This document shows positions 40,870-49,709 of a stretch of 64,000 nucleotides of DNA, piece after piece. The notes under the pieces were generated by a model. That model worked only from the letters and a program-made list of their open reading frames with translations. It ran no database searches and was not told where the DNA came from. Every line of letters begins with the position of its first letter. Position 1 is the first letter of the stretch. The position numbers and the translations under genes were made by a program. The stretch is from NCBI GenBank assembly GCA_963728875.1, contig CAVSLJ010000003.1, forward strand, positions 62,001-126,000, read 5' to 3'. This stretch comes from DASUPK01 sp963728875. Its GTDB lineage: Bacteria > Actinomycetota > Thermoleophilia > Solirubrobacterales > 70-9.

Positions 40870-43068
40870 TCATCTGGTGGGGGGGCTCGCGGTCCCCAGT
40901 TCCTTGCCCAGCCGCGCACGATAGGCGGCCTCGAGCCGGCGCCGCGACTCGAGCGCGGGCCACGCGGCCATGACAGCGCCGGCCAGCGCGATCAGTGCCC
41001 CGATCCAGATCCAGCCCACGAGCGGGTTGACGATCACGCGGAAGTTGGCGGGCTGCGGGTCCTGGATGTAGTGCTGAACGAGGGCGAGGATCGCGATCCC
41101 CTGTGCCTGAGGAGGCAGGTTGGCCAGCTGGCGGTTGCCGCGAACGATCGCCGGGTTGAGCGAGGAGAGGTCGGGCTGGAACGCGGTCCAGAGGTCTCCC
41201 CCCGCCCCCGTCTTCAGGCCGACCTCGCTGGTCGACTCTCCCATGAAGTAGCGGCCGATCGCTCCGGCGGTCGGGTCCTGGGTCGGGTAGTAGTTGCGCG
41301 CCGGGTTGAGCGTGGTGACGTGCTTGCCGTCCCGCGCGACGTCGAGCTGGGCGCCGAACGCGATCCGCTCGTTCTGGGGATCGGCGGTGATCTTCCGGTA
41401 GGTGATGTCGTAGTCGCCGACGTTGGCGGACTGCCCCACCTGGAGCCGCAGGTCGCGGTTCGTCTGGAAACTCGATGATGCGGCGATTCCGATCAGGGTG
41501 AGCGCGATCCCCGCGTGGACGATGTAGCCGCCGTAGCGGCGGCGGTTGCGCCCGACCGCGGTGGCGAGCGCCCGCGGATACGCCTCGCCGGTGAGCGCGT
41601 GCCGGGTCGAACCCGCGCGCCAGAACTCGCCCAGCAGTGCGACCAGCGTGAAGGCGGCGAAGCCGAAGACGAAGAGGGCCCAGAGATGATTGCCGGCGTC
41701 GCTCGCCGCCAGCAGCACCCCGATCGTCGCGGCGGTCGCGATCCCCGGCCAGAGCAGCAGGCGCCGGGCGGCGCCGCCACTCAGGCGGCCCCATGCGAAG
41801 AGCGGCCCGATGCCCGTGAAGAGCACCAGCAGCACACCGATCGGCGTCACGTAGCGGTTGAACCAGGGCGCGGCCAGCGAGTGCTTCTCCCCGGTGAAGA
41901 ACTCCGAGATCAGCGGGAAGAAGGTTCCCCAGAAGATCACCAGCGCGAGGCCGACGAGCAGCACGTTGTTGACCAGGAAGATCGACTCGCGTGACGCGAG
42001 CGACTCGATCCGGCGCTCGGGTCGCAGCTGGTCGACGCGGGTGACGATCAGGATCGTCGATCCGATGGCGACCACCCCGATCAGTGCGAGGAGCGGCCCG
42101 CCGACCGTCGAGGCGCCGAAGGCGTGGATCGACTGCAGGACACCCGAGCGGACCAGGAACGTCCCGAGCAGGCAGAGGGTGAAGGTCGCCGAGATCAGGC
42201 TGACGTTCCAGACCTTCAGCATCCCGCGCTTCTCCTGCACCATCACCGAGTGCAGGAAGGCCGTGCCGACCAGCCACGGCATCAGCGCGGCGTTCTCGAC
42301 CGGGTCCCATCCCCAGTACCCGCCCCAGCCGAGCTCCTCATAGGACCAGCGGGAGCCGAGCAGCAGGCCGATGCCGAGGAAGGTCCAGGCCACCAGCGCG
42401 AAGTTCCGGGTCGTCCGGATCCAGCTCGCGTCGAGCTTTCGCGCGATTAGCGCCCCCATGCAGAACGCGAACGGGATCGACCAGAGGACGTAGCCCGAGT
42501 AGAGCATCGGCGGGTGCACCGCCATGTAGGGGTTGCGAAGCAGCGGCGTCAGCCCGACGCCCTCGGCCGGGGCCGGATCGAGGTGCCCGAACGGCTGCGC
42601 CTTCCAGATCATCAGCCCGATGAAGAAGGAGCCGAGACCGGCCAGGATCGCCGTCGCCCAGGGCACGATCTCGCGGTGGCGGCGGCGGGTGATGTAGAGG
42701 ACGCCGCTCGACGCCAGCGAGAGCACCCAGGCCCAGAGGAGCAGGGAGCCCTCCTGGCTCGACCACATCGCGGTCAGCTTGTAGAAGGTGGGCGTAGTCG
42801 TCGAGGAGTGGTCCGCCACCAGAGCGAAGTGGAAGTCGTCGCGAAGGAAGGCGAGCTCGATCAGGACCACTGCCGTGGTGAGCAGCCCCGCCATGGCGTA
42901 GACCGCCCGGCGGGCGGAGTCGACCCAGCGCCGATCACCGGTGCGGGCGCCGTAGATCCCAGCGCCGACGGCGTACAGCGCGCAGAGCAGAGCCGCCGCC
43001 AGCAATGCGGAGCCGAGGATCGTCAGCTCGACTGCCCCGGCGTCGTGGTGGTGAACTTCGACGGGCAC
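40870..43068 (-). CDS. ccmF: Cytochrome c heme lyase CcmF
   Basis: The 732-residue membrane protein has the CcmF features: many membrane segments, the tryptophan-rich heme-handling motif GWGGYWGWDPVENAALMPWL, H-P-P-M-L-Y-S-G-Y, and F-L-V-R-S-G-V-L-Q-S-I-H-A-F-G. It moves heme from CcmE to apocytochrome c in the membrane. Its start overlaps ccmE by 46 bp, an arrangement that makes co-translation likely. The length is normal. CcmA-D are not in this window. Confidence 0.95.
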   Translation of the reverse strand: MPVEVHHHDAGAVELTILGSALLAAALLCALYAVGAGIYGARTGDRRWVDSARRAVYAMAGLLTTAVVLIELAFLRDDFHFALVADHSSTTTPTFYKLTAMWSSQEGSLLLWAWVLSLASSGVLYITRRRHREIVPWATAILAGLGSFFIGLMIWKAQPFGHLDPAPAEGVGLTPLLRNPYMAVHPPMLYSGYVLWSIPFAFCMGALIARKLDASWIRTTRNFALVAWTFLGIGLLLGSRWSYEELGWGGYWGWDPVENAALMPWLVGTAFLHSVMVQEKRGMLKVWNVSLISATFTLCLLGTFLVRSGVLQSIHAFGASTVGGPLLALIGVVAIGSTILIVTRVDQLRPERRIESLASRESIFLVNNVLLVGLALVIFWGTFFPLISEFFTGEKHSLAAPWFNRYVTPIGVLLVLFTGIGPLFAWGRLSGGAARRLLLWPGIATAATIGVLLAASDAGNHLWALFVFGFAAFTLVALLGEFWRAGSTRHALTGEAYPRALATAVGRNRRRYGGYIVHAGIALTLIGIAASSSFQTNRDLRLQVGQSANVGDYDITYRKITADPQNERIAFGAQLDVARDGKHVTTLNPARNYYPTQDPTAGAIGRYFMGESTSEVGLKTGAGGDLWTAFQPDLSSLNPAIVRGNRQLANLPPQAQGIAILALVQHYIQDPQPANFRVIVNPLVGWIWIGALIALAGAVMAAWPALESRRRLEAAYRARLGKELGTASPPTR

Positions 43069-43430
43069 TTCGTGATCAGGCTGTCCCGCTCACCCACGAA
43101 GGTGCCGTTCTCGAGCTTGCCCGTGACGATCACCTCGCGCCCGTCGCGAAACGGGTCGGGGACCGTTCCCGTGTAGCTGACCGGGATCGCATGCGAGCCG
43201 TCGCGGTCGGAGATCCTGAAGTCCAGCTGGTCGCCCGAGTGGTGGATCGACCCGGGGACGACGTCGCCCGTCAGCTCATAGGTGCCGCCGGGATCCGAGC
43301 TGAGCAGCTGCGAGGGCTGCTTGGCCTCGGTCGACGCCGAGAACGACGTATAGACCAGGCCGGCGGCCAGCAGCACCGCCGCCGAGAGGGCGACGATGAG
43401 TCGAATCTTGCGCTTGCGCGATGGATCCAC
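43023..43430 (-). CDS. ccmE: Heme chaperone CcmE, cysteine-type variant
   Basis: The 135-residue protein has one N-terminal membrane helix (LIVALSAAVLLAAGLVYTSF) and an OB-fold domain: YELTGDVVPGSIHH, LDFRISDRDG, IPVSYTGTVPDPFRDGREVI. Most bacterial CcmE bind heme covalently through His in H-D-E-N-Y. Here that region reads ITKCPSKFTT: Cys (C122) in the His position and Phe in the Tyr position (C-x-x-x-F). CxxxY-type CcmE is known in some archaea and sulfate reducers. The Phe form is rarer to my knowledge. Confidence 0.9.
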   Translation of the reverse strand: MDPSRKRKIRLIVALSAAVLLAAGLVYTSFSASTEAKQPSQLLSSDPGGTYELTGDVVPGSIHHSGDQLDFRISDRDGSHAIPVSYTGTVPDPFRDGREVIVTGKLENGTFVGERDSLITKCPSKFTTTTPGQSS

Positions 43431-43472
43431 GGCGACCGCGGATTATCGCAACCGCCGCCTAAAGGCTCGCCC

Positions 43473-45083
43473 TCAGACCTGGGTCGGCTCGGTCTGGAGC
43501 GTCGCTCCGCTTCCGTTCACGCCTGAGGCATCGCTCTCGGCGCCCTCGGGGTCGGCCGCCGTGTGGACCCGGTTGCGGCCGGCGCGCTTGGCCGAGTAGA
43601 GGGCCCGGTCGGCCTTGCGGAGCAGGTCCTCACGGCTCGCGGCGTCCTCGGGGAATGAGGCCACCCCGAAGCTCGCGGTGATTCCGTGCTCCAGGCCAGG
43701 GATGCGGAGGCTCTCGATCGCGGACCGCAGCTTCTCCGCCACCAGGCGCGCTCCGTTGGTGTCGTCACCGGGCAGCAGCACCATGAACTCCTCGCCCCCG
43801 TCGCGGGCGGCGAAGTCGTTCTCGCGGACCGTGTGTCCGACAGCCGAACCGACGGTGGCGAGCACCTCGTCGCCCTTCGGGTGGCCGTGCGTGTCATTGA
43901 CGCGCTTGAAGTGATCGAGGTCGAAGAGGACCAGCGCCAGCGGCTTGGAGGTGCGTGTCGCGTTGGCGACCATGTGCTTGAAGGTGTCATCCGCCGAGCG
44001 CTTGTTGGGAAGCCCGGTGAGCTTGTCGCTCGATGCACGGCGCTCGGCCATCGCGAGGTTGCGCAGGTGGGCGACGACCGGGGCCGCCTCGCTGACGCTG
44101 TCCGAAACGGTTCGTTCGGCGGATTCGGCGAACGGCTTCTGCCGGCGCATCAGGACGGAGCCGATCACCTCGCCGCCGACGATGGCGGGAACGCACAACG
44201 AGCGCCCGCCGATCTTGCCGCAGACGTCGCAGCGAAGGAGATCGTCATGGGAGGTGCCGCCCGAGGAGGCCTTCGCAGTTCTGATCGCAAGGCAGTCGTC
44301 CGGCTTGGCTCCCTCGATGGCACGTCCGAGCGGGCTGGCCTCGTCGACGGGCGTCGTGGACTCGAGCCTGTCGGAGCTGTTGTTCCTGTTGAAGACCGCC
44401 ACCTGCGTACCTGGGACCGAGCGCTCGAGATGGGCCTGCACCAGCCCGTAGGCCTCGTGCTCGGTGCGAGCCGCCTGCAGCCCCTCGCTGAAGAGCCGGA
44501 TGCGCCGCCGCCGCCGCTCGGCACGCCGCGCGGAGAGACCGAGCGCGACGATGATCAGTCCCAGGAGTCCGATCGCCCCGAGCGAAGCGAGGCTCGTCCT
44601 CGTCTGGGCGCTCTGCCGCTGGTCGTCGATCACCTCGGCGACATGCGAGTTGGCGGCGATCACCCGGTCGAAGGCGCTGATGCGCTCGCGCTGGGCGGCG
44701 ATCGAGGCGGGCGCGCCGTTCTGGCGCTGGTGGACCGCTCTGGCGTCGAGCGTCTGCTGCACCCTGACGAGCGCGGCGAGCTGGGCCACCGCCTGCAGCT
44801 CCTCACTGCTGTTGGCGGTGTCCTGGAGCTGCGTCAGGCTTCTCTCGGCCTGGAGCTGGGCGCCCTCGTACCGGCCGAGCGCCTGTGGATCGCCGCTGAC
44901 GACGAAGCCCTCGGTCTGCTCGACCAGCCGGTGCATGTTGTCCTGGACCGCCTGGTTGGCCGTGTTCTCCCGGAATGACTCGTCGCCGGTGTGGCGCTGG
45001 GCCCGATCGGTGAGCAGGATCGCGGCCGCGATCGCCACGACGATCCCACAGAGCAGGAACAGGTTCGAGGATCGGAACCTCAT
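43473..45083 (-). CDS. Membrane GAF-GGDEF diguanylate cyclase
   Basis: The 536-residue protein has membrane helices at about residues 8-24 and 165-185, enclosing an outside helical sensor (CHASE3-like), then a GAF-like domain (AYGLVQAHLERSVPGTQVAV; cysteines CDVCGKIGGRSLC may bind metal), and a GGDEF domain: KLTGLPNKRS, FDLDHFKRVNDTHGH and the A-site DGGEEF. It makes c-di-GMP from GTP. An inhibitory R-x-x-D is not in the usual place. The gene stands upstream of ccmE on the same strand but may have its own control. It could work against the EAL protein at the start of the window. Confidence 0.9.
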   Translation of the reverse strand: MRFRSSNLFLLCGIVVAIAAAILLTDRAQRHTGDESFRENTANQAVQDNMHRLVEQTEGFVVSGDPQALGRYEGAQLQAERSLTQLQDTANSSEELQAVAQLAALVRVQQTLDARAVHQRQNGAPASIAAQRERISAFDRVIAANSHVAEVIDDQRQSAQTRTSLASLGAIGLLGLIIVALGLSARRAERRRRRIRLFSEGLQAARTEHEAYGLVQAHLERSVPGTQVAVFNRNNSSDRLESTTPVDEASPLGRAIEGAKPDDCLAIRTAKASSGGTSHDDLLRCDVCGKIGGRSLCVPAIVGGEVIGSVLMRRQKPFAESAERTVSDSVSEAAPVVAHLRNLAMAERRASSDKLTGLPNKRSADDTFKHMVANATRTSKPLALVLFDLDHFKRVNDTHGHPKGDEVLATVGSAVGHTVRENDFAARDGGEEFMVLLPGDDTNGARLVAEKLRSAIESLRIPGLEHGITASFGVASFPEDAASREDLLRKADRALYSAKRAGRNRVHTAADPEGAESDASGVNGSGATLQTEPTQV

Positions 45084-45142
45084 ATTTTTGGTATCGGGCG
45101 TGCCTGCGGCGCCTGTGACAGTAGAAAGCCGCAGCCGGTTGC

Positions 45143-45148
45143 GACAAT
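45143..45148 (+). promoter_or_regulatory. Candidate -10 box (leaderless) for an SDR gene
   Basis: GACAAT ends 6 nt before the ATG at 45155; there is no ribosome binding site. Confidence 0.45.
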
Positions 45149-45154
45149 GCGCGC

Positions 45155-45859
45155 ATGCCTGATGGGCGGGTGATGCTGATCACCGGAGCGTCGAGCGGGA
45201 TCGGCGCGCGCACGGCGCGCCGGGCCGCGGAGGCCGGCTACCGCCTCGTCCTCGGCGCGCGCCGCGAACAGCAGCTCTCGGAGCTCGCGGAGGAGCTCGG
45301 GGGCCCCGAGCGGGCGATCGCCGTGCGCTTCGACGTCACCGAATGGGAGGACAACCAGCGGATCGCCGCGGCGGCCATGGAAGGTTTCGGGCGGCTCGAC
45401 GCCGTCTTCGCCAATGCGGGCTTCGGCGCGAAGCGCGGATTCCTCGAGGAGTCGCCCGAGCACTGGCGCTCGATGGTCCTCACCAATGTGCTCGGCGTGG
45501 CGCTCACCATCCGTGCCACTCTCCCCGCCCTGCTCGACGCCGGGACCGGCCACTTCGTGCTGACCAGCTCGGTCGCCGGCCGACGGGCGCTGCCGGGCTC
45601 GCTCTACTCGGCGACCAAGTGGGCCGTGGGCGCGATCGGGGAGTCACTGCGCCAGGAACTCCGGCAGATGCACGAGAACCACGGCATCCGGGTCACGCTG
45701 ATCGAGCCGGGGATGACCGACACCGAGTTCTTCGACCAGCGCCCCGAGAACGCCCTCGAGGACGACGACATCGCGCGGGCCGTGCTCTGGGCACTGGAGC
45801 AGCCCGGGCACGTCGACGTCAACGAGATCCTGATCCGCCCGACGGCCCAGGCGAACTAG
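45155..45859 (+). CDS. Short-chain dehydrogenase/reductase (YdfG-like)
   Basis: The 234-residue protein has the SDR motifs TGASSGIGARTARRA, an Arg after beta-2 (GARREQQL) that favours NADP(H), ANAGFG, the Ser in TSSVAGRR and the catalytic YSATKWA. The C-terminus (VDVNEILIRPTAQ) matches the classical family that reduces hydroxy/keto acids such as serine-type dehydrogenases. The substrate is not known. It is a single-gene unit between the GGDEF gene (divergent) and the GH16 gene (convergent). Confidence 0.9.
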   Translation: MPDGRVMLITGASSGIGARTARRAAEAGYRLVLGARREQQLSELAEELGGPERAIAVRFDVTEWEDNQRIAAAAMEGFGRLDAVFANAGFGAKRGFLEESPEHWRSMVLTNVLGVALTIRATLPALLDAGTGHFVLTSSVAGRRALPGSLYSATKWAVGAIGESLRQELRQMHENHGIRVTLIEPGMTDTEFFDQRPENALEDDDIARAVLWALEQPGHVDVNEILIRPTAQAN

Positions 45860-45867
45860 CTACGTCC

Positions 45868-46893
45868 CTATTTCCAGACCCGAACGTAGTCGACCACGGT
45901 CGCCGCGGGGAGCGGGGTCGTGGCGGGATCGAACTGGTTGGTGCCGATGCCGAGGGCCTGCGTTAGAGAAATGATGAACGGCTGGTCGAACGGATGTGAT
46001 GCCGCCAGGGTGTCGATCAGACAGGTGTTGCCGTCATAGATCACCTTGAGGGTGCTCGGGGTCCACTCGAGGACGTATGTGTGGAAGTCGTCCGGATTCC
46101 CGATGATGCACGAGTTGTTCGTGACGTTCGGGTCGGGAGAGGTGTAGTGGATGTAGGGGATGGCCCGGTCCGCGTACTGGGAGTAGAGCTCCGCGATGTC
46201 GATCTCGCCGGACCCAGGCCAGGCGCCGTGCTTGTTCGCATCGAGGGGCCACAGCCAGAACGACGTCTGCAGCCCGCTCACGCGCGCTGACGAGACCTTG
46301 GCTCGAACCTCGAAGCGTCCGTACGCCTGGCTGAACCGGCCATAGGTGGAGACCATTCCACTCGTGTACTGGGTGTTGAAGTCTCCATAACCGTCCTTGC
46401 AGGTAAACGGAGCCGGTTCCTTGCGGGCAGTCAGCTGCAGGGTGCCGCCCGATACCGAGATGTTGTTTGGGGTGTCGACGAAGCACGCATCCAGACCGCT
46501 CGTATAGCCGGACCAGTCCGTTCGCTGCGGGACCCACTTCGTCGAGTCCAGTGTCGTGCCGTCGAAGTCGTCCGAGAATGTGCATTGCCAATGGTCACCC
46601 GCACTCTTCGTGACCCGCTTCTTCTTCGCCGCCCTGTTCTTCTTCTTTTTCGAGACGCGCCCCCTGTTTCGCTTCGCATGCTTCTTCTTCTTCTTCTTCG
46701 CAGCCTTCTGGCTCGTCGGAGTCTGCTTCGGAATCTCCGTACTTCCGCAGTTGGGCGCCGCTGCGGCTGCCGATGGCACGACGGCCGGCAATGCGAGCGT
46801 GCTGAGGACGAGCAGAATCGCAGCGATCAGGACGCCCGCGAAGCGAGACCGAGGCCCATTCCAGGCGGTGTCGTACGAGCGTCCCGTGTCCAC
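45868..46893 (-). CDS. Secreted GH16 family glycoside hydrolase with a polylysine linker
   Basis: The 341-residue protein has a signal peptide (about 1-45), a strongly basic linker (about 60-97: KAAKKKKKKHAKRNRGR, VSKKKKNRAAKKKR) and a GH16 domain: WQCTFSDDFDGTTLDSTKW, the catalytic ExDxxE motif in GSGEIDIAELY, FHTYVLEWTPSTLKVIYDG and a last VVDYVRVWK strand. It likely cleaves beta-1,3/1,4-glucans or galactans outside the cell. The basic linker before the enzyme domain may bind it to the cell surface, as for the tails on other secreted proteins here. Confidence 0.9.
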   Translation of the reverse strand: MDTGRSYDTAWNGPRSRFAGVLIAAILLVLSTLALPAVVPSAAAAAPNCGSTEIPKQTPTSQKAAKKKKKKHAKRNRGRVSKKKKNRAAKKKRVTKSAGDHWQCTFSDDFDGTTLDSTKWVPQRTDWSGYTSGLDACFVDTPNNISVSGGTLQLTARKEPAPFTCKDGYGDFNTQYTSGMVSTYGRFSQAYGRFEVRAKVSSARVSGLQTSFWLWPLDANKHGAWPGSGEIDIAELYSQYADRAIPYIHYTSPDPNVTNNSCIIGNPDDFHTYVLEWTPSTLKVIYDGNTCLIDTLAASHPFDQPFIISLTQALGIGTNQFDPATTPLPAATVVDYVRVWK

Positions 46894-47013
46894 ACTGACA
46901 CGGTCGGATCCGCGCGATCACGGCCGAAATCAGCCCCCCTGCAGTGGACTCGCGACCGTTGGCAAGAGTAGGTAGTCACGCTCGCCGAAACCTGATGTCC
47001 CCAGGCGGGCAAC

Positions 47014-47019
47014 TAGGAT
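47014..47019 (+). promoter_or_regulatory. Candidate -10 box (leaderless) for the cytidylyltransferase gene
   Basis: TAGGAT ends 7 nt before the TTG at 47027; there is no ribosome binding site. Confidence 0.5.
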
Positions 47020-47026
47020 CGCTGGC

Positions 47027-47761
47027 TTGGCCAAGCTGGACCCAGTGGTGATCCTCTGCGGAGGGAGCGGAACGCGCCTGCGCGAGCGAACGGAGTCGAT
47101 CCCGAAGGCGCTCGTGGAAATCGGCGGGCGCCCGATCCTCTGGCACGTGATCTCGATCTACAGCTACCAGGGCTTCTCCCGCTTTCTGCTGCTCACCGGC
47201 TACAAGGGAGAGTTGATCGAGCGCTGGGTCGAGGGGACCGAGTGGCCGGCCGGGGTCGAGGTGGAGTGCCTGGACACCGGGCTCGAGACACCCACCGGCG
47301 GCCGGATCCACCTCGCCGCGGAGCGCCTGGACGGCCAGCCGTTCTCAGCCACCTACGCGGATGGCGTGGCGGACATCGACCTCTCGGAGCTGGTCGAGTT
47401 CCACCGGGCCGGTGAGGCAGTGGCGACGATGACGGTGGTCCGCCCTGAGCTCCAGTTCGGGGTCGCGGAAATCACAGATGACGGGGCCGTGAGCGGCTTC
47501 CACGAAAAGCCCCGCGCGGACCACTGGGTGAACGGGGGATTCTTCTGCTTCGAGCCGGCCGTCTTCGACTACCTCGACGCTGACAGCGTGCTGGAGCGCG
47601 AGCCGCTGGAGCGGTTGGCGAGCGCCGGTCAACTGCGGGCGTATCGTCACGCGGGCTTCTGGGACTGCATGGACACCTACAAGGACGCGGTGCTGCTGAA
47701 TGAGCTGTGGAGCTCCGGTGAGCCCCCGTGGCGGGTGTGGGCCGAGGAGCCGGCGGGTTGA
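47027..47761 (+). CDS. rfbF: Glucose-1-phosphate cytidylyltransferase-like nucleotidyltransferase
   Basis: The 244-residue protein starts at a TTG. It follows RfbF/DdhA: the nucleotide loop LCGGSGTRLRERTESIPKAL, GGRPILWHVISIYS, YADGVADIDL, the FHEKPRADHWVNGGFFCF sugar site, and a C-terminal GFWDCMDTYKDAVLLNELW. It would form CDP-glucose from glucose-1-phosphate and CTP. It overlaps the following dehydratase-like gene (TTGA), consistent with a CDP-sugar pathway. The symbol rests on similarity; another nucleotide or sugar is possible. Confidence 0.8.
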   Translation: MAKLDPVVILCGGSGTRLRERTESIPKALVEIGGRPILWHVISIYSYQGFSRFLLLTGYKGELIERWVEGTEWPAGVEVECLDTGLETPTGGRIHLAAERLDGQPFSATYADGVADIDLSELVEFHRAGEAVATMTVVRPELQFGVAEITDDGAVSGFHEKPRADHWVNGGFFCFEPAVFDYLDADSVLEREPLERLASAGQLRAYRHAGFWDCMDTYKDAVLLNELWSSGEPPWRVWAEEPAG

Positions 47762-48726
47762 GGGCGCTCGTCACCGGGGGCCGCGGGTTCGGGGGCTCGT
47801 GGCTGGTCAAGGGACTGCTGGATGCGGGTGCCGAGGTCACGTCCCTGGACCGCGAGGCCGCGACCCCGACGGGGCTCGATTTGCTCGGCATCGCGCCCGA
47901 TACCGAGGACGTGAACGGAGAGCTGCGCGACGGTGGGCTCATCCGAAGCCTGCTGAGCGAGCGCTCGATCGACACCGTCTTCCATCTGGCCGCCCAGGCG
48001 ATCGTAGGCGACGCGAACGCCTCCCCCGTGCCCACCTTCGAGGCCAACATCGAGGGGACCTGGGTGCTGCTCGAGGCGTGTCGCGACGGCGGCATCGGTC
48101 GCGTCGTCGTCGCGTCCTCGGACAAGGCTTACGGCCCGCACGAGCGGCTGCCGTACACCGAGGAGTCGGCCCTGCAGCCGGTGTTTCCCTATGACGTCTC
48201 TAAGGCCGCGACGGACCTGATCGCGCGCAGCTACTGGCACACCTATGGATTGCCCGTCGCGGTGACCCGCTTCGCCAACCTATATGGCGGCGGAGACAGG
48301 AACTTCTCCCGGCTGATTCCCGAGACGGTCACGGCCGTGCTCGACGGTCGCCCGCCGGTGATCCGCTCGGACGGCTCACCCGAGCGCGACTTCCTCTACG
48401 TCGAGGACGCCGCGGCCGCCTACCTGGCGGTGGCGAATGCTCTCGTGTCGGATGGAATCGCGGGCGAGGCGTTCAACGCGGGGTGGGGCCGTCCACATGC
48501 CGTTCGCGATGTGGTCGACCTGATCTGCGAGCTCGGGCCGGGCGATGTCAAGCCGGACTATCGGGGGACCGGGAACCCGAGCGGCGAGATCGACCGCCAG
48601 TACCTCGACTCGGCGAAGATCCGCGAGCGGATCGGATGGGAGCCGCGAGTCGAGCTCCGCGAGGGACTCAGCCGGACCCTGGAGTGGTACGGCTCCCACC
48701 CGGAGGTCCGCCCCGCAGCCGCCTGA
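47758..48726 (+). CDS. NAD-dependent epimerase/dehydratase, CDP-glucose 4,6-dehydratase-like
   Basis: The 322-residue extended SDR starts at a TTG overlapping the upstream stop. It has the Rossmann motif ALVTGGRGFGGSWLV, the H-L-A-A-Q strand, a catalytic S-S-D in VASSDKAYGP, YDVSKAATDLI (Y-x-x-x-K) and the closing IGWEPRVELREGLSRTLEWY. S-x-D and the order after a cytidylyltransferase point to CDP-glucose 4,6-dehydratase, though the length (322) is shorter than RfbG (about 360). Its 3' end overlaps the convergent NTF2-like gene by 59 bp. Confidence 0.78.
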   Translation: MRALVTGGRGFGGSWLVKGLLDAGAEVTSLDREAATPTGLDLLGIAPDTEDVNGELRDGGLIRSLLSERSIDTVFHLAAQAIVGDANASPVPTFEANIEGTWVLLEACRDGGIGRVVVASSDKAYGPHERLPYTEESALQPVFPYDVSKAATDLIARSYWHTYGLPVAVTRFANLYGGGDRNFSRLIPETVTAVLDGRPPVIRSDGSPERDFLYVEDAAAAYLAVANALVSDGIAGEAFNAGWGRPHAVRDVVDLICELGPGDVKPDYRGTGNPSGEIDRQYLDSAKIRERIGWEPRVELREGLSRTLEWYGSHPEVRPAAA

Positions 48727-49183
48727 GCGCCGAGGCGGCCCGGACCAGCGCTCCCTCGGTCCTCGAGCCGCGACCGGGGAGCAGCCCGAGGTCGCGCATG
48801 ATCTCGGCACCGTCGTAGTAGGAGGCGAGGTGGCGGATCCGGCCCGCGCCGTCGAGCGTCGCGACGTCCACCCCGGCGCTCTCCACGACCCGACCGGTCG
48901 GCGCGAGGCCCTCGAACGTTCCCGTGTGCGTCATGCGAGAGCGCCATTCGCCCGCCGTGAAGTCCTCTCCATGCGCAGCTCGCACCAGCTCGAACTGGAG
49001 ATCCGCGAAGCCGCCGTGGACGCGCGCGGCATGAGCCTCGATCTCACCCGGACCGTGCAGCACGGCCCCGGCACCTCGGTCCTCATAGGTGGCGTCGTCG
49101 GCGAAGAACGATGCGATCCGCTCTGCGTCGCGATCGTTCCAGGCCGCGAGGTAGTCGCGCATCAGCCGCTCTCTCTCCTCCAT
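48668..49183 (-). CDS. SnoaL/NTF2-like protein
   Basis: The 171-residue protein has an NTF2-like core: LMRDYLAAWNDRDAERIASFFADDATYEDRG, a middle HGPGEIEAHAARV helix, then FEGLAPTGRVVESAGVDVAT and IRHLASYYDGAEIMRDLGL. This type includes ester cyclase-like and polyketide-cyclase-like proteins; the reaction is not known. The last 40 residues are basic and low in complexity, in the section antisense to the dehydratase-like gene. The ATG overlaps the stop of the upstream gene (ATGA). Confidence 0.8.
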   Translation of the reverse strand: MEERERLMRDYLAAWNDRDAERIASFFADDATYEDRGAGAVLHGPGEIEAHAARVHGGFADLQFELVRAAHGEDFTAGEWRSRMTHTGTFEGLAPTGRVVESAGVDVATLDGAGRIRHLASYYDGAEIMRDLGLLPGRGSRTEGALVRAASALRRLRGGPPGGSRTTPGSG

Positions 49184-49569
49184 CAGGTCGAGTCCGGCTC
49201 GGGCTCGACGACGTCACCCCGGCGCCGCCGGGAGCGGCGGTGTCGCCGCTGCAGATACCACTCGGCCGAGCTGCTCAGCGGGCGGAACGGGAGCAGTGTC
49301 CCGGCCACGCCGCCGGCGAGCTCGATGTGGCCGAGCTTGTCGAGCAACTCCTCGGCCTCCCGCCGCTCCCGCCCGGTGAGGTTCTTGGACGGCCTTCCCT
49401 TCGACTTCCGCGCAAGGTGAACGAGCCGGTCGCGTTCCTCGGGCTCGAGGCGCCGCCAATGCCCCCAGGACATCCAGGCGACCTCCGCCACGGCGATCAG
49501 CCAGAGCCGCTCGGCGAGCCAGCGGCTGCGACGCGCCACGCGCCTGCTCATTCCTCCGATCAGTCCCAT
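49183..49569 (-). CDS. Hypothetical 128-residue protein
   Basis: The protein is basic and helical with a Trp-rich part (SRWLAERLWLIAVAEVAWMSWGHWRRL), which is perhaps membrane-associated. A Gly/Arg segment (GRPSKNLTGRERREAEELLD) precedes a short hydrophobic part and an Arg-rich end (RRHRRSRRRRGD). I know no matching family. Translation is coupled to the following NTF2-like gene by ATGA. It is located near tRNA-Gly. Confidence 0.65.
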   Translation of the reverse strand: MGLIGGMSRRVARRSRWLAERLWLIAVAEVAWMSWGHWRRLEPEERDRLVHLARKSKGRPSKNLTGRERREAEELLDKLGHIELAGGVAGTLLPFRPLSSSAEWYLQRRHRRSRRRRGDVVEPEPDST

Positions 49570-49600
49570 CCCCGGTCATTACCCCCAGGTCGCGATCACA

Positions 49601-49673
49601 AGCGGCGGACGGGTCTCGAACCCGCGACCTCGAGCTTGGGAAGCTCGCGCTCTACCTGCTGAGCTACCGCCGC
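49601..49673 (-). tRNA. tRNA-Gly(CCC)
   Basis: On the minus strand the 73-nt sequence has the acceptor stem GCGGCGG/CCGCCGC with discriminator T, D-arm with TCAGCAGGTAGAGC, the anticodon stem-loop CGAGC-TTCCCAA-GCTCG (anticodon CCC) and a T-arm with GGGTTCGAGACCC. CCA is not encoded. Confidence 0.95.
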
Positions 49674-49709
49674 GCAGCGCACCATTCTAGGTCTCTAGCC
49701 TTCGCGTTC

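Noticed and set aside
49601..49673. tRNA-Gly as attachment site of an integrated element
   Set aside because: There is no integrase gene or repeated tRNA end nearby.
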